NCBI GenBank assembly: GCA_029262895.1
Contig: JAJCYM010000040.1
Coordinates: 1-64,000 of the forward strand
Reading direction: 5' to 3'
DNA from: Roseivirga sp.
GTDB taxonomy: Bacteria > Bacteroidota > Bacteroidia > Cytophagales > Cyclobacteriaceae
Length of the DNA stretch: 64,000 nt
This document shows, piece after piece, positions 1-8,305 of the stretch (the first letter of the stretch is position 1; each line of letters starts with the position of its first letter). A model generated the notes under the pieces. It saw only the letters and a program-made list of their open reading frames with translations, did not search any database and had not been told where the DNA came from. The translations under genes and the position numbers were made by a program.

Positions 1-142
1 ACTAATCAACTAATCAACTAATCAACTAATCAACTAATCAACTAATCAACTAATCAACTAATCAACTAATCAACTAATCAACTAATCAACTAATCAACTA
101 ATCAACTAATCAACTAATCAACTAATCAACTAATCAACTAAT
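1..142. repeat. Octamer tandem repeat array (ACTAATCA)n
   Basis: The 8-base unit ACTAATCA is repeated without interruption for about 17.75 copies and runs off the left edge, so the full length is unknown. After a unique spacer of about 30 bases one more partial unit occurs near 172-183. The array ends 78 bases before the wza start. Because the unit is not a multiple of three it is unlikely to be coding here. Slippage would change the spacing of any upstream promoter. Confidence 0.97.
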
Positions 143-220
143 TTATCCTCCGAAGGTTTAGCGTAGGAAGGAATCAACTAATCTTTTATCTTACAGGCTG
201 ATTTAAACTAAGACTGAGAC

Positions 221-2788
221 ATGTCTCGATTCTTGAAAGGAATATTTTTTGTTCTCTTGTTAATCTCAACAGGGTTAACGGGGCATTCACAAACATTACC
301 CGATTTTTCCAACATCAAGGTTAGCGAACTTTCTGATCAGCAGATAAGAGGAATTTTACAGCAGGCAACATCGCTTGGATATTCACAACAGGAGTTGCTT
401 CAATTGGCAATGCAGCAAGGACTTGGATCAGATGAGATATCCAAGCTGGTTACCAGGTTAGACGCAGTAAAATCATCAAGAGCGTCTACAGCACTTGATA
501 AACCCGGAGTAAGAGGATTAAGGCAAAATTTGGATTCAACCAAAAGCGCTGGTTCGGAGTTTTTTAATAGCACGAAATCTGAGATTTTTGGGATTGATTT
601 TTTTCGAAACGGAAATCGAAATGGTGACTTTGAAACAAACCTAAATATCCCAACGCCACGAGATTATGAGCTGGGCGCAGGAGATGAAATACTCATTGAT
701 CTATTCGGTAGCTCAGAGCAATACTATCAAGCGGTTGTGAATCCGGATGGAAATATTTTATTAGAGAATATTGGCCCTATTTTCGTTTCCGGACTTGACG
801 TTGATGAGGCTGAAAGGAGAATAAGAAGTAAACTCAGCAGATTGTATACCGGACTGATTGGAAGCAGTCCACAGACCTTCTTGAATGTTAATTTAGGTAA
901 TATTAGATCTATTTCTGTGAGCATAGTTGGAGAGGTAGAAACTCCTGGAACTTATACGCTAAGCGCTTTCAGTACGGTCTTCAATGCCTTATACTCTGTT
1001 GGGGGAATTTCTGAAAACGGTACTCTAAGAGAAATTCGAGTTTTTAGGGACAATACTCTTGTAAAAACATTGGATGCTTACCAATACCTTATTAATGGCA
1101 TAGACGACAATAATATTAGGCTCCAGAGCAATGATGTCATTGTAGTTGGACCTTACACCAATAGAGTTAGAATTAGTGGAGAAGTAAAACGGCCGGGTCT
1201 ATATGAATTGGCAAAAGATGAAACCCTGAACAAGCTTGTTGAGTATGCTGGTGGATTTACAGAATCTGCATTCATTGATCAGATAAGCGTTGTAAGAAAT
1301 TCTGGAAAGGAGAAGGTCGTTAATGACGTTTTTGAATCACAATTCGATCTATTTGAACCTAAGGCTGGAGATGTATATAATGTGAATCGAGTACTTGATA
1401 GGTTCAGTAACCGTGTCCAAATTCAAGGAGCAGTATTCAGACCAGGGAACTATTCTATTCAGGATGGATTGACAGCGAAACAACTAATTGATAAGGCGGA
1501 TGGTTTGAAAGGTGAAGCAAGCCGGCAACGGGCTATAATAATTCGATCCAAGGAGGACCTTAGCACAGAGAACCTCTCATTCAATCTAGGAGATCTGATT
1601 AACGGAACTATACAAGATATCCCTTTGCAGAGGGAAGATATTCTACGGGTATTCTCAATTTATGATTTGAAGGAAGAAGGATATGTAGAAATTTCAGGAG
1701 AAGTAAACAATGGAGGCGTATTCTCCTTTTCTGAAAATATGAAAGTGGGCGATTTGATTTCTTTGGCCGGAGGATTAAAATCTTCTGCATCGAATTCTCG
1801 AGTAGAGATTACAAGGAGGTTGGGCAATTCAGAGAACGGGGATGTCTCTCAAGTCATCGTTTTGGATGTTGGTTCCGAGCTCGGGGTGGTTAATTCAGAA
1901 AACACGCTTCAACCTTATGATCACGTAGTCGTAAGAAAAAACCCTGATTTTTTTACTCCACAATTTGTGGCCGTTGAAGGGCAAGTCAAATTTCCGGGCG
2001 ATTACGCTATTTCGAATCAAACTGAGAGGATATCTAGTCTATTGCAACGTGCCGGTGGAATCACTCAATATGGGTTTGTAGAAGGTGCTACTCTACTGAG
2101 AAAAACAGAGTTTTATTCCGAATCTTCAGATATGGAATTGAGAATAGACGATCTCGAGGCCTTGTTGGAGAAGTTCCAATCAGATCCACAATCTTTGAGT
2201 GAATCTCAATTGGCACAACTCCAAAGGGTGAATGATGAATTGTCAAAGTTGACCCAAGGCCAATCTGAGAATCAGGACTTATCGTCATTTGCAAAAAGAG
2301 AGAGATTACGAGAGATAGTAAAGCGAAATACACTTTACGGAGATGTAGAATTGAAGGAATCAGAAGCCATAGGTATTGATCTTAAGAAGATAATTGAAAA
2401 CCCTGGCTCTAAACAAGATTTGATACTACAGGAGGGAGATGTTCTGGTAATTCCAAAAGTGGTTGAAACTGTTCGCCTTAGAGGCAGAGTGCTTTATCCG
2501 ACTACCGTCCTATATGAGAACAACAGGTCTCTCAAGCACTTTATTGATCAAGCGGGAGGCTTTGACAACAGAGCAAAAAGGAGAGGAACTTACGTGATTT
2601 ATGCTAATGGGAGTGTAGCCCGCACAAAAAGATTTCTCTTCTTTAAGACTTACCCTAAGGTCACATCTGGAGCTGAGATTATTGTCCCGGCAAAACCTCC
2701 CAAAATCCCGTTTAGTCCATCTGAGATCATTGGAATTACAAGTGGTGTGGCGACACTAGCGCTTCTCATCAGTCAGATCAATTTCTAA
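221..2788 (+). CDS. Wza-type polysaccharide export protein with six SLBB repeats
   Basis: This is a periplasmic/outer-membrane export component for capsule or exopolysaccharide, of the Poly_export/SLBB family. A signal peptide is visible at residues 1-24, ending at GHSQ. A Poly_export domain follows at about 140-230 (DYELGAGDEILIDLFG). I count six SLBB-like repeats, starting near residues 230, 315, 397, 487, 581 and 749, each with a G-x-V-x-x-P-G-like turn and a later AGG. A charged, probably coiled-coil insert lies at about 640-700, between repeats 5 and 6. A hydrophobic stretch ends the protein. At 855 residues it is more than twice the length of E. coli Wza, as is usual in Bacteroidota. 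There is no lipobox cysteine. It is the first gene of the cluster, 4 bases before the Wzz-like gene, so the two are probably cotranscribed. Confidence 0.93.
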   Translation: MSRFLKGIFFVLLLISTGLTGHSQTLPDFSNIKVSELSDQQIRGILQQATSLGYSQQELLQLAMQQGLGSDEISKLVTRLDAVKSSRASTALDKPGVRGLRQNLDSTKSAGSEFFNSTKSEIFGIDFFRNGNRNGDFETNLNIPTPRDYELGAGDEILIDLFGSSEQYYQAVVNPDGNILLENIGPIFVSGLDVDEAERRIRSKLSRLYTGLIGSSPQTFLNVNLGNIRSISVSIVGEVETPGTYTLSAFSTVFNALYSVGGISENGTLREIRVFRDNTLVKTLDAYQYLINGIDDNNIRLQSNDVIVVGPYTNRVRISGEVKRPGLYELAKDETLNKLVEYAGGFTESAFIDQISVVRNSGKEKVVNDVFESQFDLFEPKAGDVYNVNRVLDRFSNRVQIQGAVFRPGNYSIQDGLTAKQLIDKADGLKGEASRQRAIIIRSKEDLSTENLSFNLGDLINGTIQDIPLQREDILRVFSIYDLKEEGYVEISGEVNNGGVFSFSENMKVGDLISLAGGLKSSASNSRVEITRRLGNSENGDVSQVIVLDVGSELGVVNSENTLQPYDHVVVRKNPDFFTPQFVAVEGQVKFPGDYAISNQTERISSLLQRAGGITQYGFVEGATLLRKTEFYSESSDMELRIDDLEALLEKFQSDPQSLSESQLAQLQRVNDELSKLTQGQSENQDLSSFAKRERLREIVKRNTLYGDVELKESEAIGIDLKKIIENPGSKQDLILQEGDVLVIPKVVETVRLRGRVLYPTTVLYENNRSLKHFIDQAGGFDNRAKRRGTYVIYANGSVARTKRFLFFKTYPKVTSGAEIIVPAKPPKIPFSPSEIIGITSGVATLALLISQINF

Positions 2789-2792
2789 ATCT

Positions 2793-3860
2793 ATGAGTGA
2801 TCCAAGGTTCATAGGAGAAGAGAGAATATCCCTGGCAGGGGTAATAAACAACTTCAAGTCGTGGTTCATGGCAATGCTTGCTGCCTGGAAGAGGATTTTG
2901 ATCATTACACTGATTATTGGCGGTTTGTTTTTTGCCTATCACACACTAAAAAAGGTCAACTATACTGCTGCGACAACCTTTGTCCTCGAAACGGATTCAG
3001 GTTCAGGCCTTGGTCAATTATCTTCAATTGCAAATTTGGCAGGTGTAAATGTTGGTGCTCTGACTGAAAATAGCACACTATTTCAGTTGGATAATATTGT
3101 GGAACTATATAGGTCATTTGCCATGATGCGAAAGACCTTGCTGAGCACGACTAACTCTGATGTTGGAAATGAACGCTTGATCACATGGTATGGTAGAGAG
3201 CATGAGCTTCAAAGTGATTGGGAGAAACATGGTGTCAATTTCGAAATGCCAGAAGAACAAATGGTGATTAGGCATGATAGCATTTTGAAAGAAGTTGCCA
3301 AAGTTATACTTGAGCGAAATCTGGATGTAGGTAAAACAAGCCGTAAGTTAAGTATCTTGAGAGTGGCCTATACTTCAGATAATCAACTTCTTTCTAAGGT
3401 GTTCAATGAAATTTTAGTCGAACATGTGAACGATTTTTACTCAAGTTCAAAAACCAAAAAGACAAGTGAGAATCTCAGGGTTTTGTCTTATCAGGCCGAC
3501 AGTGTGAAAGTGGTTGTTGACGAGCTATTAGAAGATTTAGCGCTGTTCGATGATAGCAACCCAAATCTAAACCCTTTAAGAACTCAGGCTTTAGTTCCAA
3601 GACAAAAAATATTAATAGACCTACAGGCTGCTACGGTTATCTATCAGGAGATTGTGAAAAATCATGAAATTGCCAAGGTGGCTCATCGTAACAATACCCC
3701 ACTTATCCAGATTATCGATAAACCAATTTTGCCATTAGAGGATGATGCCTGGAAATGGTATAAATCTTTGATAATCGGTTTGTTCATTGGAGGCGTTTTG
3801 GCTGTGGCTTACTCGACCGTCCAAAGAGCCTATAGAATAATTATGGACAATGCATCCTGA
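2793..3860 (+). CDS. Wzz-like chain length determinant, no kinase domain
   Basis: This is an inner-membrane polysaccharide co-polymerase that should set polymer length and contact the Wza-like channel. The sequence shows a Wzz-type layout: a cytoplasmic N-terminus, TM1 at about residues 35-51 (ILIITLIIGGLFFAYH), a periplasmic helical domain, and a C-terminal TM at about 326-342 (SLIIGLFIGGVLAVAY). No Walker A motif or Tyr-rich tail follows TM2, so this is the form without a BY-kinase. It starts 4 bases after wza. Its last bases overlap an ATG at 3850 that reads into the flippase frame. Confidence 0.88.
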   Translation: MSDPRFIGEERISLAGVINNFKSWFMAMLAAWKRILIITLIIGGLFFAYHTLKKVNYTAATTFVLETDSGSGLGQLSSIANLAGVNVGALTENSTLFQLDNIVELYRSFAMMRKTLLSTTNSDVGNERLITWYGREHELQSDWEKHGVNFEMPEEQMVIRHDSILKEVAKVILERNLDVGKTSRKLSILRVAYTSDNQLLSKVFNEILVEHVNDFYSSSKTKKTSENLRVLSYQADSVKVVVDELLEDLALFDDSNPNLNPLRTQALVPRQKILIDLQAATVIYQEIVKNHEIAKVAHRNNTPLIQIIDKPILPLEDDAWKWYKSLIIGLFIGGVLAVAYSTVQRAYRIIMDNAS

Positions 3861-3954
3861 TCCTATTTGATCTGAAATCAAAAAAACAAGAAACATAATC
3901 AAGAGCGTTTCCTTCGCCAATTTTTTTCATCTGTCTTTAAACCAGGGGATCAAA

Positions 3955-5130
3955 GTGTTGGTGGCTTTAATCGTCACACCAATTCTGTTTCAGAGACTTG
4001 GAGAAGAACAGTATGGACTTGTGAACCTTGCTTTGTCAGTAGTAATGCTTTTGGGCATCTTGGTTCACTATGGGTTTCATTTAAATGGTCCAAAACGACT
4101 TGCTTTGATTCTCGATTCACCCAAAGAGAAGTCCGTTCTATTGAACGAGATAATTGCTACTCGCCTATTGCTCTCGATTTTGATGATAATTGGAGTTTTA
4201 ATAGGGACTTACTTTTTTGGTCTATTTCCGAATTACCCTATTATTCTAACCCTGTCAATGGTCATGCTGTTGACGGAGGCTTTTTCACCCATGATGATTC
4301 TTCAGGGTCTTGAAAGGCTATCAATACTGGCAATCGGAAATGCAGTTTCCCGCTTATTGTATGTAGCCACAATTCTGGTTTTCGTTACATGGCCAGAAGA
4401 TGCAATCTGGGTCAATTTTTTTATGGGAGGAGCTTCACTGATAGTCAATATAGTTTTATTGACTTATATCTACTTAAATCAATCGTTAAGGATAAGGTGG
4501 GTTGCCTTCGCCAGAATTAGAGAAAGGCTAAAGGAGAATTTTGAATTCTTCCTTTCGACTATTGCCGGGCACATTTCCGTCCATGGGGGGATTATAATAC
4601 TGAGTAATTTTGTGGATGATATTGAACTAGGCAGGTATGCTCTGGCTCAGAAGGTGGCTTTTTTGCTTCGAATGGTTCCAGTTTTTCTTACACAATCAAT
4701 CCTTCAAGATGCTTCACGTCTATATCAGAACGACAAAACAGGTTTTCAAAACTATTTGAAAAAGGCCCATTTAGGTGGTTTGGCTCTCACCGCGCTAATA
4801 GGTGTGATTTTCAGTCTCACCTCAGCATGGGTAATTCGAGTAGTGGGTGGCGAGTATGTTGACTATAGTGCTGATATCTTAAGACTGTTGGCGTTCATAC
4901 CTTTTTTGGGCATGCTCAATGTCGGAAATATGATTAAAATATTGGTTACAGAGCAAAAAGATGTTTTGGCCAAGGCTACTTGGTTAACTGCTATATTCAT
5001 GTTGATAGTTGGCATATCCGGGAGCTATTTTTATGGAGGGTATGGCCTGGCATGGGCCTTGTTGATTTCTGAGTTAGTGAGCTTTCTGGTTCATTACTTT
5101 ATACTTAAGGCTAAGACAGGTAAATTGTAG
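3955..5130 (+). CDS. Wzx-type polysaccharide flippase, start uncertain
   Basis: This is a membrane protein of the MATE/Wzx superfamily that should flip lipid-linked repeat units to the periplasm. About 11-12 hydrophobic segments are visible, and TPILFQRLGEEQYGLVNLAL near the N-terminus is typical of the family. The coordinate given is the first GTG, but family-like sequence (KSVSFANFFHLSLNQGIKV) continues upstream in frame without a stop to 3871. The only in-frame ATG is at 3850, overlapping the end of the Wzz gene by 11 bases, and it is followed by TGA at 3868. The real start is therefore a non-standard codon, the GTG, or an ATG separated by a nonsense codon (mutation or sequencing error). 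The function call is firm; gene integrity is not. Confidence 0.82.
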   Translation: MLVALIVTPILFQRLGEEQYGLVNLALSVVMLLGILVHYGFHLNGPKRLALILDSPKEKSVLLNEIIATRLLLSILMIIGVLIGTYFFGLFPNYPIILTLSMVMLLTEAFSPMMILQGLERLSILAIGNAVSRLLYVATILVFVTWPEDAIWVNFFMGGASLIVNIVLLTYIYLNQSLRIRWVAFARIRERLKENFEFFLSTIAGHISVHGGIIILSNFVDDIELGRYALAQKVAFLLRMVPVFLTQSILQDASRLYQNDKTGFQNYLKKAHLGGLALTALIGVIFSLTSAWVIRVVGGEYVDYSADILRLLAFIPFLGMLNVGNMIKILVTEQKDVLAKATWLTAIFMLIVGISGSYFYGGYGLAWALLISELVSFLVHYFILKAKTGKL

Positions 5131-5193
5131 AAAATGACTGATTTTCTTGTGGATTCGCTAATAGCTTACAATTTTGCGCACTAATTTTTTCTG

Positions 5194-6213
5194 ATGAAAA
5201 AGAGTATTGTTATAACTGGTGTTGCAGGATTGATTGGTAGCCGAATGGCGGATTGGATATTGGAAAATCAACCCGAATATCAAGTAGTTGGTATAGATAA
5301 CCTGAGCGGAGGCTTTAGGGAGAATGTGGATGAGAGAGTCCACTTCATCGAACTGGATTGTGCATCCGAAAAGATGAGAGAGGTATTTACGGAATTTCAA
5401 CCAACCTACGTGTATCACTTTGCTGCCTACGCAGCTGAGGGGCTCTCGCCTTTTATTAGAAAGTATAACTACCAGAATAATTTAATTGCCACTGCGAACA
5501 TTATCAACGAATGCATAAGGCATAGTGTGGATAGATTGGTATTCACCAGTTCAATGGCTGTCTACGGAACTGGAAATCCACCATTTGATGAGTCAGATCA
5601 ACCAGCTCCTATTGATCCTTACGGAATAGCTAAATATGCCTGTGAATTGGACATACAGGTGGCTGGTGAGCAGCATGGTCTCGACTGGTGCATCATCAGA
5701 CCACATAATGTCTATGGGATCAAACAAAATATTTGGGACACTTATAGAAATGTCTTGGGTATTTGGATGTATCAATACCTCAATGATCAACCGCTTACAA
5801 TTTTTGGTGATGGAAGCCAAAAGAGGGCTTTCAGTTTTATAGATGATTGTTTGTCTCCTTTATGGGAGGCTGCGGTAGGTGAAACTTCAAATAGGCAAAT
5901 AATCAACCTTGGCTCTGCGATTGAATATTCGATTTTGGAGGCTAGCGAAATACTGACTGAGGTCATGGGAGGTGGAGATGTGCTCTTTCAAGAACAAAGA
6001 CATGAAGTAAAGAACGCTCACCCAACCTGGACAAAATCGGTAAGACTCCTGGGTTTTAATGACCGCACCGACTTGCGGAAAGGACTTATTTCTATGTGGG
6101 CGTGGGCTCAAAAACAACCTTCCAGGGAGAGGTTTATGTGGTCAGAATATGAGTTGGACAAGGGGATATATGATTTTTGGAAAAAGCCTGCTATGCCGAT
6201 TGAAGATCAATAA
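5194..6213 (+). CDS. NAD-dependent nucleotide-sugar epimerase/dehydratase
   Basis: This is an extended short-chain dehydrogenase that interconverts a nucleotide sugar in the cytoplasm; the exact substrate is not evident. The N-terminal Rossmann motif is GVAGLIGSRMADWI, and the acid of VVGIDNLSGG ends beta-2. The catalytic Ser/Tyr/Lys set is visible: FTSSMAVYG, then YGIAKYACELD. The length of 339 residues is normal for UDP-glucose 4-epimerase-like enzymes. It resembles GalE-type more than the UXS enzyme elsewhere in this window. It lies between the flippase and the sulfotransferase with short gaps, consistent with one operon. Confidence 0.85.
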   Translation: MKKSIVITGVAGLIGSRMADWILENQPEYQVVGIDNLSGGFRENVDERVHFIELDCASEKMREVFTEFQPTYVYHFAAYAAEGLSPFIRKYNYQNNLIATANIINECIRHSVDRLVFTSSMAVYGTGNPPFDESDQPAPIDPYGIAKYACELDIQVAGEQHGLDWCIIRPHNVYGIKQNIWDTYRNVLGIWMYQYLNDQPLTIFGDGSQKRAFSFIDDCLSPLWEAAVGETSNRQIINLGSAIEYSILEASEILTEVMGGGDVLFQEQRHEVKNAHPTWTKSVRLLGFNDRTDLRKGLISMWAWAQKQPSRERFMWSEYELDKGIYDFWKKPAMPIEDQ

Positions 6214-6218
6214 GCACT

Positions 6219-7130
6219 ATGATTAGTTTTGAAGGCCAAATTTACCCGGATGTCTTTCTTGCCGGAGCTTCAAAATCGGGAACAACTTTTCTTTTTGATT
6301 TACTCTCTGAGCATTCCAAGATTCAGCCATCAAGCCCTAAAGAACCATTTTTTCATATAGACCAACATAACCCTCATAACCAGTCAAATGGACTGTTATC
6401 CAAAGAAAGCTATGAGAGCTTTTATGAACCTTTGAATTCAGACTTATTACATTTGGATGGTACATCCCAAACGATTTACCAAACTAATATTATCGAACAA
6501 CTAAAGAAGTCAAGGGCAAAACCAAAAACTATATTTGTCTTACGAGAACCAGCGAATCGAATACTCTCGTCATTTCAATTTACATCCAATAATTTATCGG
6601 CAGTCAGACAGTTGTCTTTCCACCAATATGTCACACTACTCCTAGAGTCAGATAAAAAGAAAATTGGTGAGGCCTGTCGCAACGATAAGGCGGCATTTTC
6701 TTTACAGAACGAACTTTTATATTCGAGATATTCTTTTTTCCTGGAGAAATGGAGAGCAGCAATTGGTGTTGATAACATGCTGATATTTTTGTTTGAAGAG
6801 ATGAAAAGTAATCCCGAATTGTGTTTGGAACGGGCATTTCATTTTTTAGATATTCAGAAGGAGAGGTTGGTGACAGCAGTTGATAAGGTCAATAGCTCAG
6901 TTGTGATCAAAAACCGAAGCATTCATTATTTTCTACATAAGGCTTATTCACTGACAGGATACAAAATCCCGTTGAAGAAGCACGTGAAAAAGGTATATGC
7001 CAGATTTCAACATTCAATGGAGGAGGAGTTCGACTATATGGATGATCTAGGAAAGTTGAAGGAATATTACAAACCTCATAATGAAAGGCTTGCTACCGAG
7101 TTTAATCTAGATTTGAGCACATGGAGGTGA
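6219..7130 (+). CDS. Sulfotransferase (PAPS-dependent, polysaccharide type)
   Basis: This protein probably transfers sulfate from PAPS to a sugar of the repeat unit. The 5'-phosphosulfate binding loop is seen at residues 16-29 (GASKSGTTFLFDLL), and the 3'-phosphate motif at about 106-120 (FVLREPANRILSSFQF). The likely catalytic base region is the Glu/His-rich stretch PSSPKEPFFH. Length (303) fits the Sulfotransfer_1/heparan-type family. It starts 5 bases after the epimerase and overlaps the following GT2 gene by 10 bases. That placement argues that the exported polymer is sulfated. The acceptor sugar is unknown. Confidence 0.9.
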   Translation: MISFEGQIYPDVFLAGASKSGTTFLFDLLSEHSKIQPSSPKEPFFHIDQHNPHNQSNGLLSKESYESFYEPLNSDLLHLDGTSQTIYQTNIIEQLKKSRAKPKTIFVLREPANRILSSFQFTSNNLSAVRQLSFHQYVTLLLESDKKKIGEACRNDKAAFSLQNELLYSRYSFFLEKWRAAIGVDNMLIFLFEEMKSNPELCLERAFHFLDIQKERLVTAVDKVNSSVVIKNRSIHYFLHKAYSLTGYKIPLKKHVKKVYARFQHSMEEEFDYMDDLGKLKEYYKPHNERLATEFNLDLSTWR

Positions 7131-8053
7131 ACCCCAGTTCGAAATCCATAGCCATAGTACTGGTAAATTGGAATGGATTTGACCATACTATTAAATGCAT
7201 TGATTCTTTAAGAACGGTGAGTTATTCTAGGGCGAGCATAGTTTTGGTTGACAATGGCAGCGAGGAAAAGGAGCTGGAGAGGCTACGGGAAATCCCCAAT
7301 GTTATTTTGATCGAAAATGAGAAAAATCTAGGCTTTACCGGAGGGAACAATGTCGGAATAAAATATGCTTATGAATCCGGTTTCGATTTTATAATGTTGC
7401 TTAATAACGATACAACCGTTGAACCAGGCTTTATTGAACCTTTGATTAATGAACTTGAAGAATCAGTCGGTGCTGTACAGCCTAAAATCTATTCAATGCA
7501 TGACCGAGAGCAAATTTGGAGTGCTGGAGGAAGGTTCAAAGCTTGGATAGGGCTTCCAGTTACTATTGGAGAGGGGTCGAAGGACAATGGTCAGTTTGAT
7601 GAGATCAAAACTCTGGATTGGATTACGGGCTGTTGTCTGACTTTTCGTAGGGAAATGGTTGATGAAGTGGGATATCTTGATGATACTTATTTCATACTCT
7701 TTGAGGATGCGGATTGGTCGTTAAGGGCTCGGAGTAAAGGCTATAATCTTTTGTATATCCCCGACTCCAAGATTTATCATTTTGAAAGTGCGACAGCTGT
7801 TTCAAGAAAGAAGGGTAAAGAAGGCTATCGCTCCCCATTTCGTCAATATATCAATATAAGAAATCATTTGTTCCTTGTTAGAAAACACGTTCCAGCTAAA
7901 TTCATGTTTTCAGCGGCTATCTATCAAATGGTAAAGATCACCAAATTTCTTGTCTACTATGTGCTTCGTGGACGCTGGACAAAGTTTAGATATACATTGC
8001 GAGCCATTAGAGACGGGCTAGGAAAGCCTAAAATAATAGAGCCACAATCTTAG
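7121..8053 (+). CDS. Glycosyltransferase family 2
   Basis: This is an inverting GT-A transferase that adds a sugar to the lipid-linked repeat unit on the cytoplasmic face. The N-terminus has the GT2 fold start IVLVNWNGFDHTIKCIDSL, a nucleotide-binding LVDNGS, and NLGFTGGNNVGIKYA. The metal-binding motif is LLNNDTTV near residue 92. The ED of ILFEDADWSLRARSKGY is the usual catalytic-base region of rhamnosyltransferase-like GT2 proteins (WbbL type). The ATG at 7121 lies inside the end of the sulfotransferase gene, suggesting translational coupling. Donor sugar unknown. Confidence 0.92.
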   Translation: MEVNPSSKSIAIVLVNWNGFDHTIKCIDSLRTVSYSRASIVLVDNGSEEKELERLREIPNVILIENEKNLGFTGGNNVGIKYAYESGFDFIMLLNNDTTVEPGFIEPLINELEESVGAVQPKIYSMHDREQIWSAGGRFKAWIGLPVTIGEGSKDNGQFDEIKTLDWITGCCLTFRREMVDEVGYLDDTYFILFEDADWSLRARSKGYNLLYIPDSKIYHFESATAVSRKKGKEGYRSPFRQYINIRNHLFLVRKHVPAKFMFSAAIYQMVKITKFLVYYVLRGRWTKFRYTLRAIRDGLGKPKIIEPQS

Positions 8054-8086
8054 GCGGTGATTGTTGAGGTAAGATGTTTCGATTTT

Positions 8087-8245
8087 ATACCAATTCAATT
8101 ATAAAATGGCGCAAATAGAAATTAAATTATTATCGCTTGATTAAGTCGAGAAATGAGGGCATAGCATCGCTATGGCGGATTTTTTCAACGAAGAGCAAGC
8201 GGGAAGAAATGATTTGTATCCGTCAGGTTATATTTGATTTGGTAT
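8087..8245. repeat. MITE-like imperfect palindromic element
   Basis: This occupies most of the 250-base gap between the GT2 and Wzy genes. The ends are related inverted repeats: ATACCAATTCAATTATAA on the left and the complement of ATACCAAATCAAATATAA on the right. Pairing continues inward (CGCTTG with CAAGCG) to a central hairpin CATAGC-ATC-GCTATG, so the whole 159 bases could fold into one long hairpin. No ORF is present inside. This is the architecture of a non-autonomous miniature transposon or REP-like element. No clear target-site duplication is visible and no second copy was seen in the window. Confidence 0.6.
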
Positions 8246-8305
8246 TAACTGAACTTTAATGAAATTAGGAGACATGCTTCGATGTATTGAATTATCACCA
8301 TCTTG

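Noticed and set aside
1-142. Possible CRISPR array at the left edge
   Set aside because: The units are 8 bases and directly adjacent with no spacers; this is a simple tandem repeat.
3866-3882. Hairpin TTTGAT-CTGAA-ATCAAA after the wzz-like gene as a terminator
   Set aside because: The stem has only six AT-rich pairs, no T-tract follows on the plus strand, and the sequence probably lies within the flippase coding region.
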